64,000 bases of DNA from Roseomonas mucosa ATCC BAA-692. Its GTDB lineage: Bacteria > Pseudomonadota > Alphaproteobacteria > Acetobacterales > Acetobacteraceae. The translations under genes were made by a program, and so were the position numbers. Of this stretch, positions 1-9,596 are shown piece after piece (the stretch's first letter is position 1; each line of letters opens with the position of its first letter). The DNA lies in the NCBI RefSeq assembly GCF_000622225.1, contig NZ_JHWD01000016.1, positions 1 to 64,000 of the forward strand, given 5' to 3'. The notes beneath the pieces are model-generated. The model did no database searches. It was not told the DNA's origin and saw only the letters and a list, made by a program, of their open reading frames with translations.

Positions 1-1
1 C

Positions 2-211
2 AGCAAGCTCTACGAGCGCACCAGCGTCGTGATCACCACCAACCTGAGTTTCAGCGAGTGGGGTGGCGTGTTCGGCGACGCCAAGATGACGACGGCCTTG
101 CTCGACCGGCTCACACACCACTGCCACATCCTGGAAACCGGCAACGACAGTTTCCGGTTCAGGAGCAGTTCGGCCGAACCCAGGAACAGGAGAGCTAAAA
201 CACCCGCTTGA
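2..211 (+). CDS. istB: IS21-family helper ATPase IstB, C-terminal fragment (gene begins before the window)
   Basis: The last 69 codons of an IstB-type protein, the AAA+ ATPase that assists the IstA transposase of IS21-family elements. The visible sequence has the conserved run ending in [20 protein letters not shown] followed by [17 protein letters not shown], which is typical of the IstB C-terminus. The Walker motifs and the istA gene lie to the left, outside the window. The reading frame is open from the first base, so the gene is cut by the window edge, not obviously broken. The IS terminal repeats follow within 90 bases, as expected for an IS21 right end. Confidence 0.9.
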   Translation, partial: SKLYERTSVVITTNLSFSEWGGVFGDAKMTTALLDRLTHHCHILETGNDSFRFRSSSAEPRNRRAKTPA

Positions 212-246
212 CCCACGACCAGAGCCCGCGGGACATATCCCTGCAC

Positions 247-282
247 GGGTCAGTTCTCGATGAAAACCCCGGGTCAGTTCTC
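247..282 (+). repeat. IS21-type repeated terminal motif, two copies
   Basis: The 12-mer gggtcagttctc occurs at 247-258 and again at 271-282, 24 bases apart in the same orientation. This arrangement matches the repeated transposase-binding sites inside IS21-family ends. Confidence 0.75.
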
Positions 283-296
283 AGCGAAACTCAACA

Positions 297-444
297 TCAA
301 TGAGTTGCCTTGAGCCCTGGCTTTGAGGGCACCGCTACTCAGCAGGGCAACCGCTGGGACTGCGAGAACGGCGCGACGAGACAGTCGGATGCTTTTACGA
401 TCCAAGACTTGAATCTCCGTGGTGCGGTGTTGCCTTGTTGGCAT
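297..444 (-). pseudogene. ABC-type substrate-binding protein, N-terminal stub cut by the IS21 element
   Basis: On the minus strand an ATG at 444 opens a frame of about 49 codons with a twin-arginine-like signal peptide: SRRAVL, then a hydrophobic stretch, then ALKARAQ as the cleavage region. Just after the signal peptide the frame runs into the IS end near 296 and is replaced by IS-derived codons. Signal peptides of this form are usual in ABC or TRAP binding proteins of these bacteria, but too little is left to name the substrate. An in-frame TTG at 468 is an alternative start. The gene is inferred to have been inactivated by the insertion. Confidence 0.6.
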
Positions 445-1122
445 GATGAAGCCGGCGCGCTCCGCCAAGGCCGACGGTGTCGCAAAATAGATTGCTGCAT
501 GGTAATGGGTGGATGGTCAACTGCTTCGTGAAAGAAGCTACAGCATCTGACTGAATTTCAGTCTATCATTCCTTCAAAGTATCCTCAGGTTATGACAAGG
601 TAAATTTCCAAGAAACTTTAGTGAAATTTATTAATATTTACTTCAGAAATACTTTAGGGTCCAGTAGATATCCAAACCTGCAACGGTCCGGTCATGAGGT
701 TCAGGTGCCTGTTTGAAAGGCTACTGATGCCAGCATCGGAGGCATAGAGAGTTGGACGTCCAGAACGGCGCCGGGCTCTGCGCCCCATGGGACGGCTTCC
801 AGGCGGACGGGCTGCCCGCAAGCCGGCTATCACCGGGCCTTGTGGACTTACGTTTTCGGTAAAGCGCAAGGAAGTGACCCTGGTGCAAGGGCTGGACGAT
901 GCCGCGTGCCGCACTCGCGGCAGCGCGGTGTACTGATGCCGTTGCCACAGCCCGAAGGATGGCCGGCATTCACGCTGGAGAATCCCGGAGGCCACGCTCC
1001 CTGCCTGCTGCTATGCGGACATGCCAACAACCGCACTGGCGACCATTCCGTGACAGCCCCGCATCGTCCGGCCCGCCGAGACTACCGACGGTCCAGAACG
1101 ACGGGCCTGTTTCCGGCCATGA
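445..1122. other. Intergenic stretch with an AT-rich block (about 560-655); no supported gene
   Basis: No open frame here has a believable product or start. The part from about 560 to 655 is strikingly AT-rich compared with everything else in the window and probably holds the promoter of the interrupted binding-protein gene. From 660 to 1122 the sequence is GC-rich again but gives only short unconvincing frames. It may be worn-down coding DNA. Confidence 0.5.
549..563. promoter_or_regulatory. 15-bp inverted repeat, possible operator
   Basis: gactgaa-t-ttcagtc has perfect 7-base arms around one central base. It lies about 105 bases upstream of the interrupted binding-protein start, at the edge of an AT-rich segment. 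It is a plausible regulator site; no matching regulator gene is seen next to it. Confidence 0.35.
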
Positions 1123-2208
<1,086 letters not shown>

Positions 2209-2274
2209 CCATCTCTCCCCTTCTGACATTCTGGTATGGGCGGGGCGGACCTTTCCGCCCAGCTCGGCGCTCCG

Positions 2275-3585
2275 TCAGGCGGCCATCGCTTCCGAACGGA
2301 CCCCCAGGGGCATGGCCGGACCATGCGCCGCGATCAGGTCATCCACCATGCTGCGGATCTCCCGCAGCGACAGCACGCTCGCGGCATGGCGATCGAGCAC
2401 CGCGGCGCGATAGACCGCATCCCGGTCACCTTCCAGCGCGGCACGGACCGTGAGCTCCTGCACGAAGACATGCGGCGCGCAATGAGCCGCCAGTTCCGGG
2501 GGCAGGGTCCCGACATGGCAGGCACGCAGTCCGTTGCGGTCCACGATCACCGGCACCTCGACGCAGCAGTCGCGCGGCAGGTTCTCGATCAGCCCGGTGT
2601 TCCGGACGTTGCCGTAAATGAGCTGAGGCTCGCCCGTCACCATGCCGTTGATGATCGCGGCGCCGTACTCGTCGCTGCGCTCCAGCGGGAAGCTATCGCC
2701 GGCCAGCAGCTTCTGCCGCGTCTCGGCATAGCGCCGCAGGTTGCGCTCGCTGCGGCGGACATACTCGTCCACTGGCACGTCATACTCGGCGATCTGGTCC
2801 TCGCGGCGGAGGAAGTAGGGCGTGTACTCCGCGGTGTGCTCGCTCGATTCGCTGACGAAGCGCCCCAGATGCTCCATCAGTTCGAAGCGGATCTTGTCCT
2901 TGGCGAAGATCTCCGGGTTCCGTGCCGCACGGCGGAGCTGCGGGTAGGCGTCCTTGCCGTCGATCTCCAACCGCAGGAACCAGGTCATGTGGTTGATGCC
3001 GGCGCAGTCGTAGCTGAGACGCGAGCGGTCCACGCCGAGATAGGAAGCGAGGTCGCGCGCCGTGTGCTGCACGTTGTGGCAGAGCCCGACCACCTGCTGC
3101 TCCGGAAAGGCCCTGTAGACCGCCCAGGTCAGGATGCTCATCGGGTTGGTATAGTTCAGCAGCAGGGCGCCGGGGCAGACCGCCCGCATGTCGCGCACGA
3201 GGTCCATCATGAAGGGGATGGTCCTCAGCCCACGGAAGATTCCGCCGATGCCCACCGTGTCGGCGATGGTCTGCTTGAGGCCGTACCGGCGCGGGATATC
3301 GAAGTCCAGCAGTGTCGCCTGGTGCATGCCGATCTGCACCATGTTGATCACGAAATCCGCGCCTTCCAGGCAGCGGCGGCGGTCGGCGTGCTCGGTAACG
3401 GCGGCCCCGGCAGCGAACTGCCCGGAGGTCCAGCGCGCCATCATCCCGGCCGTCTCCAGGCGCTCCGGGTCGATGTCGTGCAGCGCGATCTCGCACTCCT
3501 TCATTGAAGGAAGGCTGAGGATGTCCGTGAGCAGGTTCTTGACGAAGACGACGCTACCGGCGCCGATCATGGCGATCTTTGTCAT
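2275..3585 (-). CDS. Glycoside hydrolase family 4, alpha-galactosidase-like
   Basis: A 436-aa cytoplasmic GH4 enzyme. The family hydrolyses glycosides by an unusual NAD+- and Mn2+-dependent redox mechanism. The N-terminus MTKIAMIGAGSVVF is a Rossmann dinucleotide-binding motif. NYTNP and the metal-binding CHNVQ motif are present; CH-x-V-Q is the form found in MelA-type alpha-galactosidases, not phospho-glycosidases. INHMTW is also typical. It lies between the second permease and the ATPase of an ABC sugar importer, so it probably cleaves the imported alpha-glycoside. The exact sugar (galactoside, glucoside or glucuronide) cannot be settled from sequence alone. Confidence 0.88.
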   Translation of the reverse strand: MTKIAMIGAGSVVFVKNLLTDILSLPSMKECEIALHDIDPERLETAGMMARWTSGQFAAGAAVTEHADRRRCLEGADFVINMVQIGMHQATLLDFDIPRRYGLKQTIADTVGIGGIFRGLRTIPFMMDLVRDMRAVCPGALLLNYTNPMSILTWAVYRAFPEQQVVGLCHNVQHTARDLASYLGVDRSRLSYDCAGINHMTWFLRLEIDGKDAYPQLRRAARNPEIFAKDKIRFELMEHLGRFVSESSEHTAEYTPYFLRREDQIAEYDVPVDEYVRRSERNLRRYAETRQKLLAGDSFPLERSDEYGAAIINGMVTGEPQLIYGNVRNTGLIENLPRDCCVEVPVIVDRNGLRACHVGTLPPELAAHCAPHVFVQELTVRAALEGDRDAVYRAAVLDRHAASVLSLREIRSMVDDLIAAHGPAMPLGVRSEAMAA

Positions 3586-3619
3586 GTTCTCTTCTCGGTT
3601 GATGAGGGTCGGAACGGGT

Positions 3620-4477
3620 TCACTTCAGGCCGGTGCTGGCGATCCCCTGCACGAGGTAGCGCTGGAAGATCAGGAAGATGAGCAGCATCGGCAGGAGGGA
3701 GATCAGGGCCAGGGCCATGACGCCGCCCCAGTCCGGATTGGCTTCGCCGCGCAGCAGGTTCAAGCCGAGCGGCAGGGTGAAAAGGTCCTGGTCGGTCAAC
3801 ACCACCAGCGGCCAGGCGAAGTCGTTCCAGCGCCACATGAAGGTGAAGATCACCAGCACGGCGATGATGGGCTTGGAGAGGGGCAGCACGATCCGCAGGA
3901 AGATCCGCATCTCGCCCGCGCCGTCCAGGCGCGCGGCCTCCAGCAACTCGTCCGGGATGCTCACCATGAACTGGCGCACCATGAAGACGCCGAAGGCCTC
4001 CGCCGCGCGGGGCAGGATGACCCCCCAGGGCGAGTTCAGCAGGCCGAGCCAGGACACCACGAGGAATTCGGGCACCAGGATCACCTGGATCGGGATCATC
4101 AGCGCGCCCAGGATCGCGAAGAACAGAACATCGCGCCCGGGGAAGCGGAACTTGGCGAAGACATAGCCGCAGAGCAGGTTGGCGGAGACCGTGATCACCA
4201 CCGCCACCACCGCGATAAAGGTGGAGTTCAGTGTCCAGGTCAGGAAGGGATGCCGTTCCCAGATGTTGCGGAAGTTCTCCAGCGTCAGGACCTGCGGGAT
4301 GAGGCTGACCACGGGCTGGAAGACCTCCGAACGAGGCCGGATGGCGGTGGCGAGCATCCAGTAGAGCGGGAAGATCATGGCCGCCGCGCCGAGGGCCAGG
4401 GCGATCCAGATCAGCACGGTGCCGGTCCGGCGATGGCCGGGGCGCGAGGCGCCCGTTTCCAGGGTTGCGCCGCTCAC
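3620..4477 (-). CDS. Sugar ABC transporter inner-membrane permease, MalG/UgpE type
   Basis: About 285 aa with six predicted membrane segments and the cytoplasmic EAA loop (ELLEAARLDGAGEMRIFLRI) that docks with the ATPase. The start is placed at GTG 4477, which overlaps the stop of the preceding permease as GTGA and has GGAG 8 bases upstream. Another in-frame GTG at 4510 is possible. It pairs with the permease at 4474-5406 to form the membrane channel of the importer. Confidence 0.92.
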   Translation of the reverse strand: MSGATLETGASRPGHRRTGTVLIWIALALGAAAMIFPLYWMLATAIRPRSEVFQPVVSLIPQVLTLENFRNIWERHPFLTWTLNSTFIAVVAVVITVSANLLCGYVFAKFRFPGRDVLFFAILGALMIPIQVILVPEFLVVSWLGLLNSPWGVILPRAAEAFGVFMVRQFMVSIPDELLEAARLDGAGEMRIFLRIVLPLSKPIIAVLVIFTFMWRWNDFAWPLVVLTDQDLFTLPLGLNLLRGEANPDWGGVMALALISLLPMLLIFLIFQRYLVQGIASTGLK

Positions 4478-5406
4478 AGCACGTTCTCCGATTGGCGGCT
4501 CATCCGCCACTGGATGATGGTGAAGCCCAGCACGATGGCGTAGAGCACCACGCCGATGGCGCTGGCATAGCCCATCTCGGAAGTCGTGAAGGCAGACTGG
4601 TAGATGTACTGCACCAGCATGGTGGTGGAGAAGCCCGGTCCGCCGCCGGTCATGACATAGATGAGGTCGAAGACCTGGAAGGAGTGGATCACGCTCAGCA
4701 CCAGGAGAAGGAAGGTAGCCGGCCGCAGAAGGGGAAGGGTAATCTTGCGGAACTGGCGGAAGGGCGAGGCGCCGTCCATCGCCGCGGCCTCGTAGTACAG
4801 GGCTGGAATGGATTGCAGGGCGGCGAGATAGACCACCATGCAGAAGCCCACCCGCACCCAGAGGGTCGCCAGCACGAGAGAGGGCAGCGCCCAGTTCGGC
4901 GAGGACAGCCAGGGGATGCGATCTCCGCCCAGGCGCACGACCAGGGAATTGATGACGCCGTAGTGCTCGTTGAACAGCCAGGCGGCGATGATGCCGGTGG
5001 CAACGGCCGAGACGACGACGGGCAGAAAGTAGACGCTGCGCAGGAAGACCCGGCCCGGTAGTTGCCGGTTCAGCGCCACCGCCAGCAGCAGGCCGCCCGC
5101 CATGGTGGTCGGGACGGAAGCCAGTGCATAGGCCGCGGTATTGAGCAGGGCGTGCCAGAACTGCGTGTCGCCCAGCAGCCGGCGGTAATTGGCGAGGCCC
5201 GCATACTCGGCATCGCCGATCAGGCTCCAGTCATGGAAGCTGATGTAGAAGGCATAGAGCAGCGGAAAGAAGCTGAAGGCGCTGAACAGCACCAGATTGG
5301 GGCTGATGAAGGCATAGGCCGTCATCCAGGGGCGCCGGAAGGACCGGCGCGCCCGTACCGCGGCGGAGGGATGCGCGGCGCTTGTCAGGACCAGGCTGCT
5401 GGGCAT
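4474..5406 (-). CDS. Sugar ABC transporter inner-membrane permease, MalF/UgpA type
   Basis: A 310-aa membrane protein with about six helices and an EAA loop (YYEAAAMDGASPFRQFRKI). The N-terminus up to RRPWMTAYAFISPNLVLF is typical of this family. The ATG at 5406 with AGAGG about 8 bases upstream is preferred; the frame stays open further upstream but codes for an unlikely Arg/Pro-rich extension inside the binding-protein gene. It is translationally coupled to the second permease. Confidence 0.92.
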   Translation of the reverse strand: MPSSLVLTSAAHPSAAVRARRSFRRPWMTAYAFISPNLVLFSAFSFFPLLYAFYISFHDWSLIGDAEYAGLANYRRLLGDTQFWHALLNTAAYALASVPTTMAGGLLLAVALNRQLPGRVFLRSVYFLPVVVSAVATGIIAAWLFNEHYGVINSLVVRLGGDRIPWLSSPNWALPSLVLATLWVRVGFCMVVYLAALQSIPALYYEAAAMDGASPFRQFRKITLPLLRPATFLLLVLSVIHSFQVFDLIYVMTGGGPGFSTTMLVQYIYQSAFTTSEMGYASAIGVVLYAIVLGFTIIQWRMSRQSENVL

Positions 5407-5443
5407 GGTTCGCCTCTGGGCAGGAGGGGGCGGGTCAGGGGGT

Positions 5444-6739
5444 TCAGTCCTTGAGGACGCTGCGGATGGTGCTGTCCACGTTCTCGGCGGCAACCTTCGG
5501 CGTCTGGCCGGAGGTGAAGGTGAGATCCAGCTGCTCGGCGAGCTTCGCATTGATGCGGCTGAAATCCGGCAGCGTCACCGTGGCCGCCAGATGGTCCGGG
5601 ATGGTGCGCGACTGTTCCACGAAGACCTTCATCGCGTCGGGCCGCAGCGGATAGTCGAGCGTACCTTCCATCAGGCTCTTCCGCACCGGCAGGAAGCCGC
5701 CCGCGAGACAGAAGTCGCGCATATTGGCCTCGGTGGTGGCGAAGCGGAGGAAATCGATGGCCACGTCGCGGTTCTTGCTGTCGCGTGTGACGGCTAGGCA
5801 GTTCCCGCCTAGATCGGACGCCATGGACAGGTCGCGTGGCATGTAGGTGACCCGCCATTCCGCCCGCGTCATCGCTTCCTGCAGGAAGGGAATCTGCCAG
5901 TCGCCATGCACCATCATGCCGATCGTGCCGTTGGCGAAGAGGTTCTGCGTTTGCTCGTTGCTCTTGATCGAGGTGGTGGGCGGCACGAGCTTCTCGATGA
6001 ACCAGGACTGGGTCCAGGCCAGGGTCTCGATGCCTTCGCGTGAGGAAAGTTGCGGCTGGCGCAGATCCGCATCCAGCAACCGGCCGCCATGCTGGTAGAG
6101 GAAGGGGAGGAAGCGATAGGCGGCGGTGTTCTGCCAGGCGCAGGCGAAGCCGAAGGGCGCCTCGGCCTTCTCCTTCAGCAGCCGCGCGATGCGGATGAAC
6201 TCCTCCCAGCGCCAACTGTCCTCCAGCCTGGAGGGCAGCTCGACGCCGATGCGCCGGAACATCTCCATGTTGCAATAGACAGCCAGGGTGTCGGTGTGGT
6301 GCGGTATGGCGAAGGACTTGCCGCGGTAGGTCGCTGCCTTCCACAAGGCAGGCGCGAACTGGCTGTCCATGCCGGCGTCCAGCTGCCCGCTCAGATCGAC
6401 GATGGCCCCCGCCTTCGCGTAGCGGCCCACCTGTTGGTACTGGATCCGGATGAGGTCCGGGGCCTGCCGGCCGGCGAGGCGCGTATCCACCTGCTGGTAG
6501 AGCTGCGCCGAGGAGCCGTTCAGCTCCAGCCGGATGGAGACGTTCGGGTGCTGCGCGGTATAGCCCGCGATCAGCCGCCGGAAGGCCTCCTCCTCCGCCC
6601 GGTTGCCCCAGACGGCGAAGTTGAGGTTCACGGCGCCCTGTGCCCATACCGGCCGGGCCGCCGCACCGGCCAGCGCGATGCCGGCCCCCAGCAGGCTCCG
6701 GCGGCCTGGCCGCCATCCCGTCGCGTATGTCTGCTTCAT
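5444..6739 (-). CDS. Sugar ABC transporter substrate-binding protein (family 1)
   Basis: A 431-aa exported binding protein. The N-terminus has a twin-arginine signal (RPGRRSLLGAGIALAGAA ending in VWAQG), then the extracytoplasmic sugar-binding fold (NLNFAVWG..., ...APDLIRIQYQQV). The ATG at 6739 follows a GA-rich ribosome-binding site. It is followed by its two permeases and preceded by the LacI-type regulator, which suggests induction by the transported sugar. The ligand is probably an alpha-galactoside or related oligosaccharide, judged only from the GH4 enzyme in the operon. Confidence 0.9.
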   Translation of the reverse strand: MKQTYATGWRPGRRSLLGAGIALAGAAARPVWAQGAVNLNFAVWGNRAEEEAFRRLIAGYTAQHPNVSIRLELNGSSAQLYQQVDTRLAGRQAPDLIRIQYQQVGRYAKAGAIVDLSGQLDAGMDSQFAPALWKAATYRGKSFAIPHHTDTLAVYCNMEMFRRIGVELPSRLEDSWRWEEFIRIARLLKEKAEAPFGFACAWQNTAAYRFLPFLYQHGGRLLDADLRQPQLSSREGIETLAWTQSWFIEKLVPPTTSIKSNEQTQNLFANGTIGMMVHGDWQIPFLQEAMTRAEWRVTYMPRDLSMASDLGGNCLAVTRDSKNRDVAIDFLRFATTEANMRDFCLAGGFLPVRKSLMEGTLDYPLRPDAMKVFVEQSRTIPDHLAATVTLPDFSRINAKLAEQLDLTFTSGQTPKVAAENVDSTIRSVLKD

Positions 6740-6792
6740 GGTCCGTCCCTCTCTGTCCGGCCGCTTTCCGCGGCTCGTCACCTCACGCCGCG

Positions 6793-7881
6793 CTAGGCGG
6801 CCACACCCTCCAGCAGCCCGCTCCGTTTCAAGCCACCGCAGGATTCGCGTATCAGAAGCCGCCCTGGCAGGAGACTGTGCGGTTCCGGCCGCTCCACCCC
6901 TTCCAGGCGTTCGATCAGGCTGATGGCAGCCTGACGGCCGAGTTCCTGCCGCGGATGTTCCACCGTGGTCAGTGTCGGGTTGCCGAAACCTGTCAGCGCA
7001 ATGCCGTCGAAGCCGACCACGGCCATGTCCTCCGGTACGCGGAGCCCATGGCGGCGCAAGGCGTGCAAGACGCCGATCGCCATCTGATCGTTGAAGACGA
7101 ACAGTGCCTCGGGGCGCGGCGAAGGCAGTGTCAGCAGACGCCCGACCGCCTCGACACCGCCTTCGGGGCTGTTCGGCACCTCGATCTCCCAGGCGGGGCG
7201 ATGCTCCAGCCCGGCCTCCAGCAAGGCGCGCCGGTATCCGTGCACACGCTCCTGCCGTCGCAGAGGATGGCTCTGATGGGCGCAGACATGGCCGATCCGC
7301 CGGTAGCCGCAGTCCAGCAGATGCCGGGTCGCCATGTGTCCGCCGGCTTCGAGATCCACCCCGACGCAGGGAATGGATGCGTCCTCGCCCTGATCCTGCA
7401 GAGTCACGCAGGGAAACCCCTGTCGGGTCAGGGATTTCAGCTCCTCCCAGATCGCCTGCGTGGGCGCCGAGGTGATCACGCCATCCGACACGCCACTCCG
7501 CATGCGCGCAACGGCCCGCAGCTTGTCGGCTGCGTCCTGCGCGGCCAGGATGTCGAGGAGATAGCCCTTCTCCTGCGCCGCCCGCTGCGCCGCGCCCATC
7601 ACCTCGGCGAAATAGGGGTTGCTCAGGTCAGGGCAGATGAAGGTCAGGGTGTTCGTGCGCCGCCGCCGCAGGTTCCGGGCGACGGAATTCGGCGTGTAGC
7701 CAAGTTGCAGCGCCGCTTCCCGCACGCGCTGCTGCGTTGCTTCCGACAGGCCGACCTTTCGGCTGGCGTCATTGAGCACCAGGGAAACGGTGGTCTGCGA
7801 CACGCCAGCGAGACGCGCCACGTCCAGGCTGGTCGCGGCGCCTGTGCGCCGAGGACGTTCCTGCGACCTCCCCCGGACCAT
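6793..7881 (-). CDS. LacI-family transcriptional regulator
   Basis: A 362-aa repressor-type protein. The N-terminal helix-turn-helix and hinge (SLDVARLAGVSQTTVSLVLN, then GYTPNSVARNLRR) bind DNA, and a periplasmic-binding-protein-like domain follows for the sugar effector. It is the first gene of the operon and is followed 53 bases later by the binding protein, so it should control both itself and the transport genes. A perfect palindrome just upstream of its start is the likely operator. Confidence 0.93.
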   Translation of the reverse strand: MVRGRSQERPRRTGAATSLDVARLAGVSQTTVSLVLNDASRKVGLSEATQQRVREAALQLGYTPNSVARNLRRRRTNTLTFICPDLSNPYFAEVMGAAQRAAQEKGYLLDILAAQDAADKLRAVARMRSGVSDGVITSAPTQAIWEELKSLTRQGFPCVTLQDQGEDASIPCVGVDLEAGGHMATRHLLDCGYRRIGHVCAHQSHPLRRQERVHGYRRALLEAGLEHRPAWEIEVPNSPEGGVEAVGRLLTLPSPRPEALFVFNDQMAIGVLHALRRHGLRVPEDMAVVGFDGIALTGFGNPTLTTVEHPRQELGRQAAISLIERLEGVERPEPHSLLPGRLLIRESCGGLKRSGLLEGVAA

Positions 7882-7892
7882 AATCCTCGCTC

Positions 7893-7906
7893 CTAATACG
7901 TATTAG
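7893..7906. promoter_or_regulatory. 14-bp perfect palindrome, likely LacI-family operator
   Basis: ctaatacgtattag is a perfect palindrome with the central CG common in LacI-family operators. It ends 11 bases before the regulator's ATG at 7881 and lies just after a possible minus-strand promoter. Autoregulation of the whole operon is the natural reading. Confidence 0.6.
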
Positions 7907-7911
7907 AAAGA

Positions 7912-7940
7912 GCTTATGTCTTATATATGACCAATGTCAA
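7912..7940 (-). promoter_or_regulatory. Candidate sigma70 promoter of the lacI-led sugar operon
   Basis: On the minus strand a consensus TTGACA -35 box (7940-7935) is followed after 16 bases by CATAAG (7918-7913) as a fair -10 box. The palindromic operator then covers the start of transcription, where a bound repressor would block polymerase. Confidence 0.45.
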
Positions 7941-8128
7941 TGGTGTTTTTCGGGGCTGATCCGTTACACGTCTTCTTCCATCGGACAGGGACAATGGATG
8001 CGACTTGCCGTTGTCAGGGCTGCCGTGCCGAACATCACCGCGATGCGTAGCAGAAGCACCGGCAAAAACCGGGCCTCCAGCTCCGGGAAGACCGCCCCCC
8101 GGCGATCTGCTGAACCGTAGCAAGCGGA

Positions 8129-9592
8129 TCAGAAGGAGCCGATCAGGCCTCCCAACACGATCACGATCACCAGGGCCACGAGAGCACTGACAACGCTGGA
8201 CATGAAGATATCCAGGTAGCTGTTCCGATGACTGGAGCCGCAGACCGCGAGGAGCGTCACCACCGCTCCATTGTGCGGCAGGGCATCCAGCGTACCGGCA
8301 CCGATCACCGCGACACGGTGCAACAGACCGGGATCGATCCCCTGTTCGGCGGCGATACGCAGATAGGTCGGGCCCAGCGTGTCGAGCGCGATGGTCAACC
8401 CGCCCGAGGCCGAACCCGTCAATGCCGCCAGCACGTTCGTCGCCACCGCCAGCGAAACCAGCGGCCCCCCGCCGATGCCGAGGACCTGGTCGCGCACCAT
8501 CTCGAAGGCCGGCAGGGAGGCCACCACCGCGCCGAAGCCGACCAGGCTGCCGACGCCGAGGACGGGCAGGACGGCCGAGTTGGCGCCCGCGTCCAGCGTC
8601 GCGCGCAAGGAAGGCAGGTTGGCGCGGTTCAGCAAAACCACCGCCACGCAGGCCGCGAAAAGCGCCACGACCACCGACCAGACACCCGCGACCGCCTCGA
8701 TCGCGGTGCCGCCCCAGCGCGGATCGGCCAGGAAGCCCGTGTCCATACGTGGCAGGACGACCGCCGTCATCAGCAGGTTGACCACCAGCACCACGCCGAT
8801 CGGCGCCAGGGCGGTCCAGAAGCCCGGCTCGCTCCGGCCGTGCTCGCCGCGGTGGATTTCGGCCGGATCGAACTCCCCCGAGACCGCCGCGTGCTCGCGG
8901 ACCACGGAATCGCCGGCTGCCCGCTCCGTGGCCTCCTGTCCGCCGGCGCCCGACAGCCGGTAACCCTCCCCGGCCCTACGTGCCTGCCTCTCGCGGTAAT
9001 CCAGCCACCAGAGTCCGGTGGCCGCCATGACGAGAGCGGCGATGATGCCGAGCCCGGGCGCCGCCCAGGGCGAGGTGCCGAAGAAGGGCATCGGAATGGC
9101 GTTCTGGATGGCGGGCGTGCCCGGCAGCGCCGACATGGTGAAGGTCGAGGCGCCGAGCATGATCGTTCCCGGCATGAGCCGGTGCGGGATATCCGCGGCC
9201 CGGAACATCGCATGTGCCATCGGGGCCAGCACGAAGAAGGCCACGAAGAGGCTCACGCCGCCATAGGTGACGAGCGCGCCGGCCAGCACCACGGACAGGA
9301 TGGCCCGCTTGGTGCCGAGCCGGGCCGTCATGCCGTTGGCGATGGCGGTGACCGACCCGCTGTCATCCATCAGCTTGCCGAAGACTCCGCCCAGCAGGAA
9401 GAGCGGAAAGAACTGCGCGATAAAGCCCGCCGCGCCGCCCATGAAGGTCTGGGTCCAATTGGCGAGCAACGGCTCACCGGCGAAGCCCGCCGCCACGAGG
9501 GCCGCCGCGGGTGCGAGGAGAAGCACGCTCCAGCCCCGGAAGGCCAGCCCCATGAGAAGGGCCAGTCCCAGGAGGATTCCGAGAAGACCCAT
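8129..9592 (-). CDS. GntP-family permease (gluconate/organic acid:H+ symporter)
   Basis: About 487 aa and highly hydrophobic, with roughly 12 predicted membrane segments. Stretches such as FPLFLLGGVFGKLMDDSG, VTYGGVSLFVAFFVLAP and LPGTPAIQNAIPMPFFGT are characteristic of the GntP/citrate-type transporter family. It is expected in the inner membrane as a proton symporter for gluconate, lactate or a related acid; the substrate cannot be read. The ATG at 9592 is chosen; a GTG at 9604 has its GGAGG directly abutting and is less likely. The start region overlaps the patatin gene's end, which suggests co-transcription. Confidence 0.85.
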   Translation of the reverse strand: MGLLGILLGLALLMGLAFRGWSVLLLAPAAALVAAGFAGEPLLANWTQTFMGGAAGFIAQFFPLFLLGGVFGKLMDDSGSVTAIANGMTARLGTKRAILSVVLAGALVTYGGVSLFVAFFVLAPMAHAMFRAADIPHRLMPGTIMLGASTFTMSALPGTPAIQNAIPMPFFGTSPWAAPGLGIIAALVMAATGLWWLDYRERQARRAGEGYRLSGAGGQEATERAAGDSVVREHAAVSGEFDPAEIHRGEHGRSEPGFWTALAPIGVVLVVNLLMTAVVLPRMDTGFLADPRWGGTAIEAVAGVWSVVVALFAACVAVVLLNRANLPSLRATLDAGANSAVLPVLGVGSLVGFGAVVASLPAFEMVRDQVLGIGGGPLVSLAVATNVLAALTGSASGGLTIALDTLGPTYLRIAAEQGIDPGLLHRVAVIGAGTLDALPHNGAVVTLLAVCGSSHRNSYLDIFMSSVVSALVALVIVIVLGGLIGSF

Positions 9593-9596
9593 GGGT

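Larger units (their letters stand above)
1..296 (+). mobile_element. Right end of an IS21-family insertion sequence
   Basis: Contains the istB tail and, downstream, two direct copies of gggtcagttctc. Multiple short terminal repeats of this kind are a hallmark of IS21-family ends. The outer limit is placed at about 296, where the binding-protein reading frame on the minus strand resumes, and the element appears to end in ...tcaaca. The exact boundary and the target-site duplication cannot be fixed because the left end is outside the window. Confidence 0.75.
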
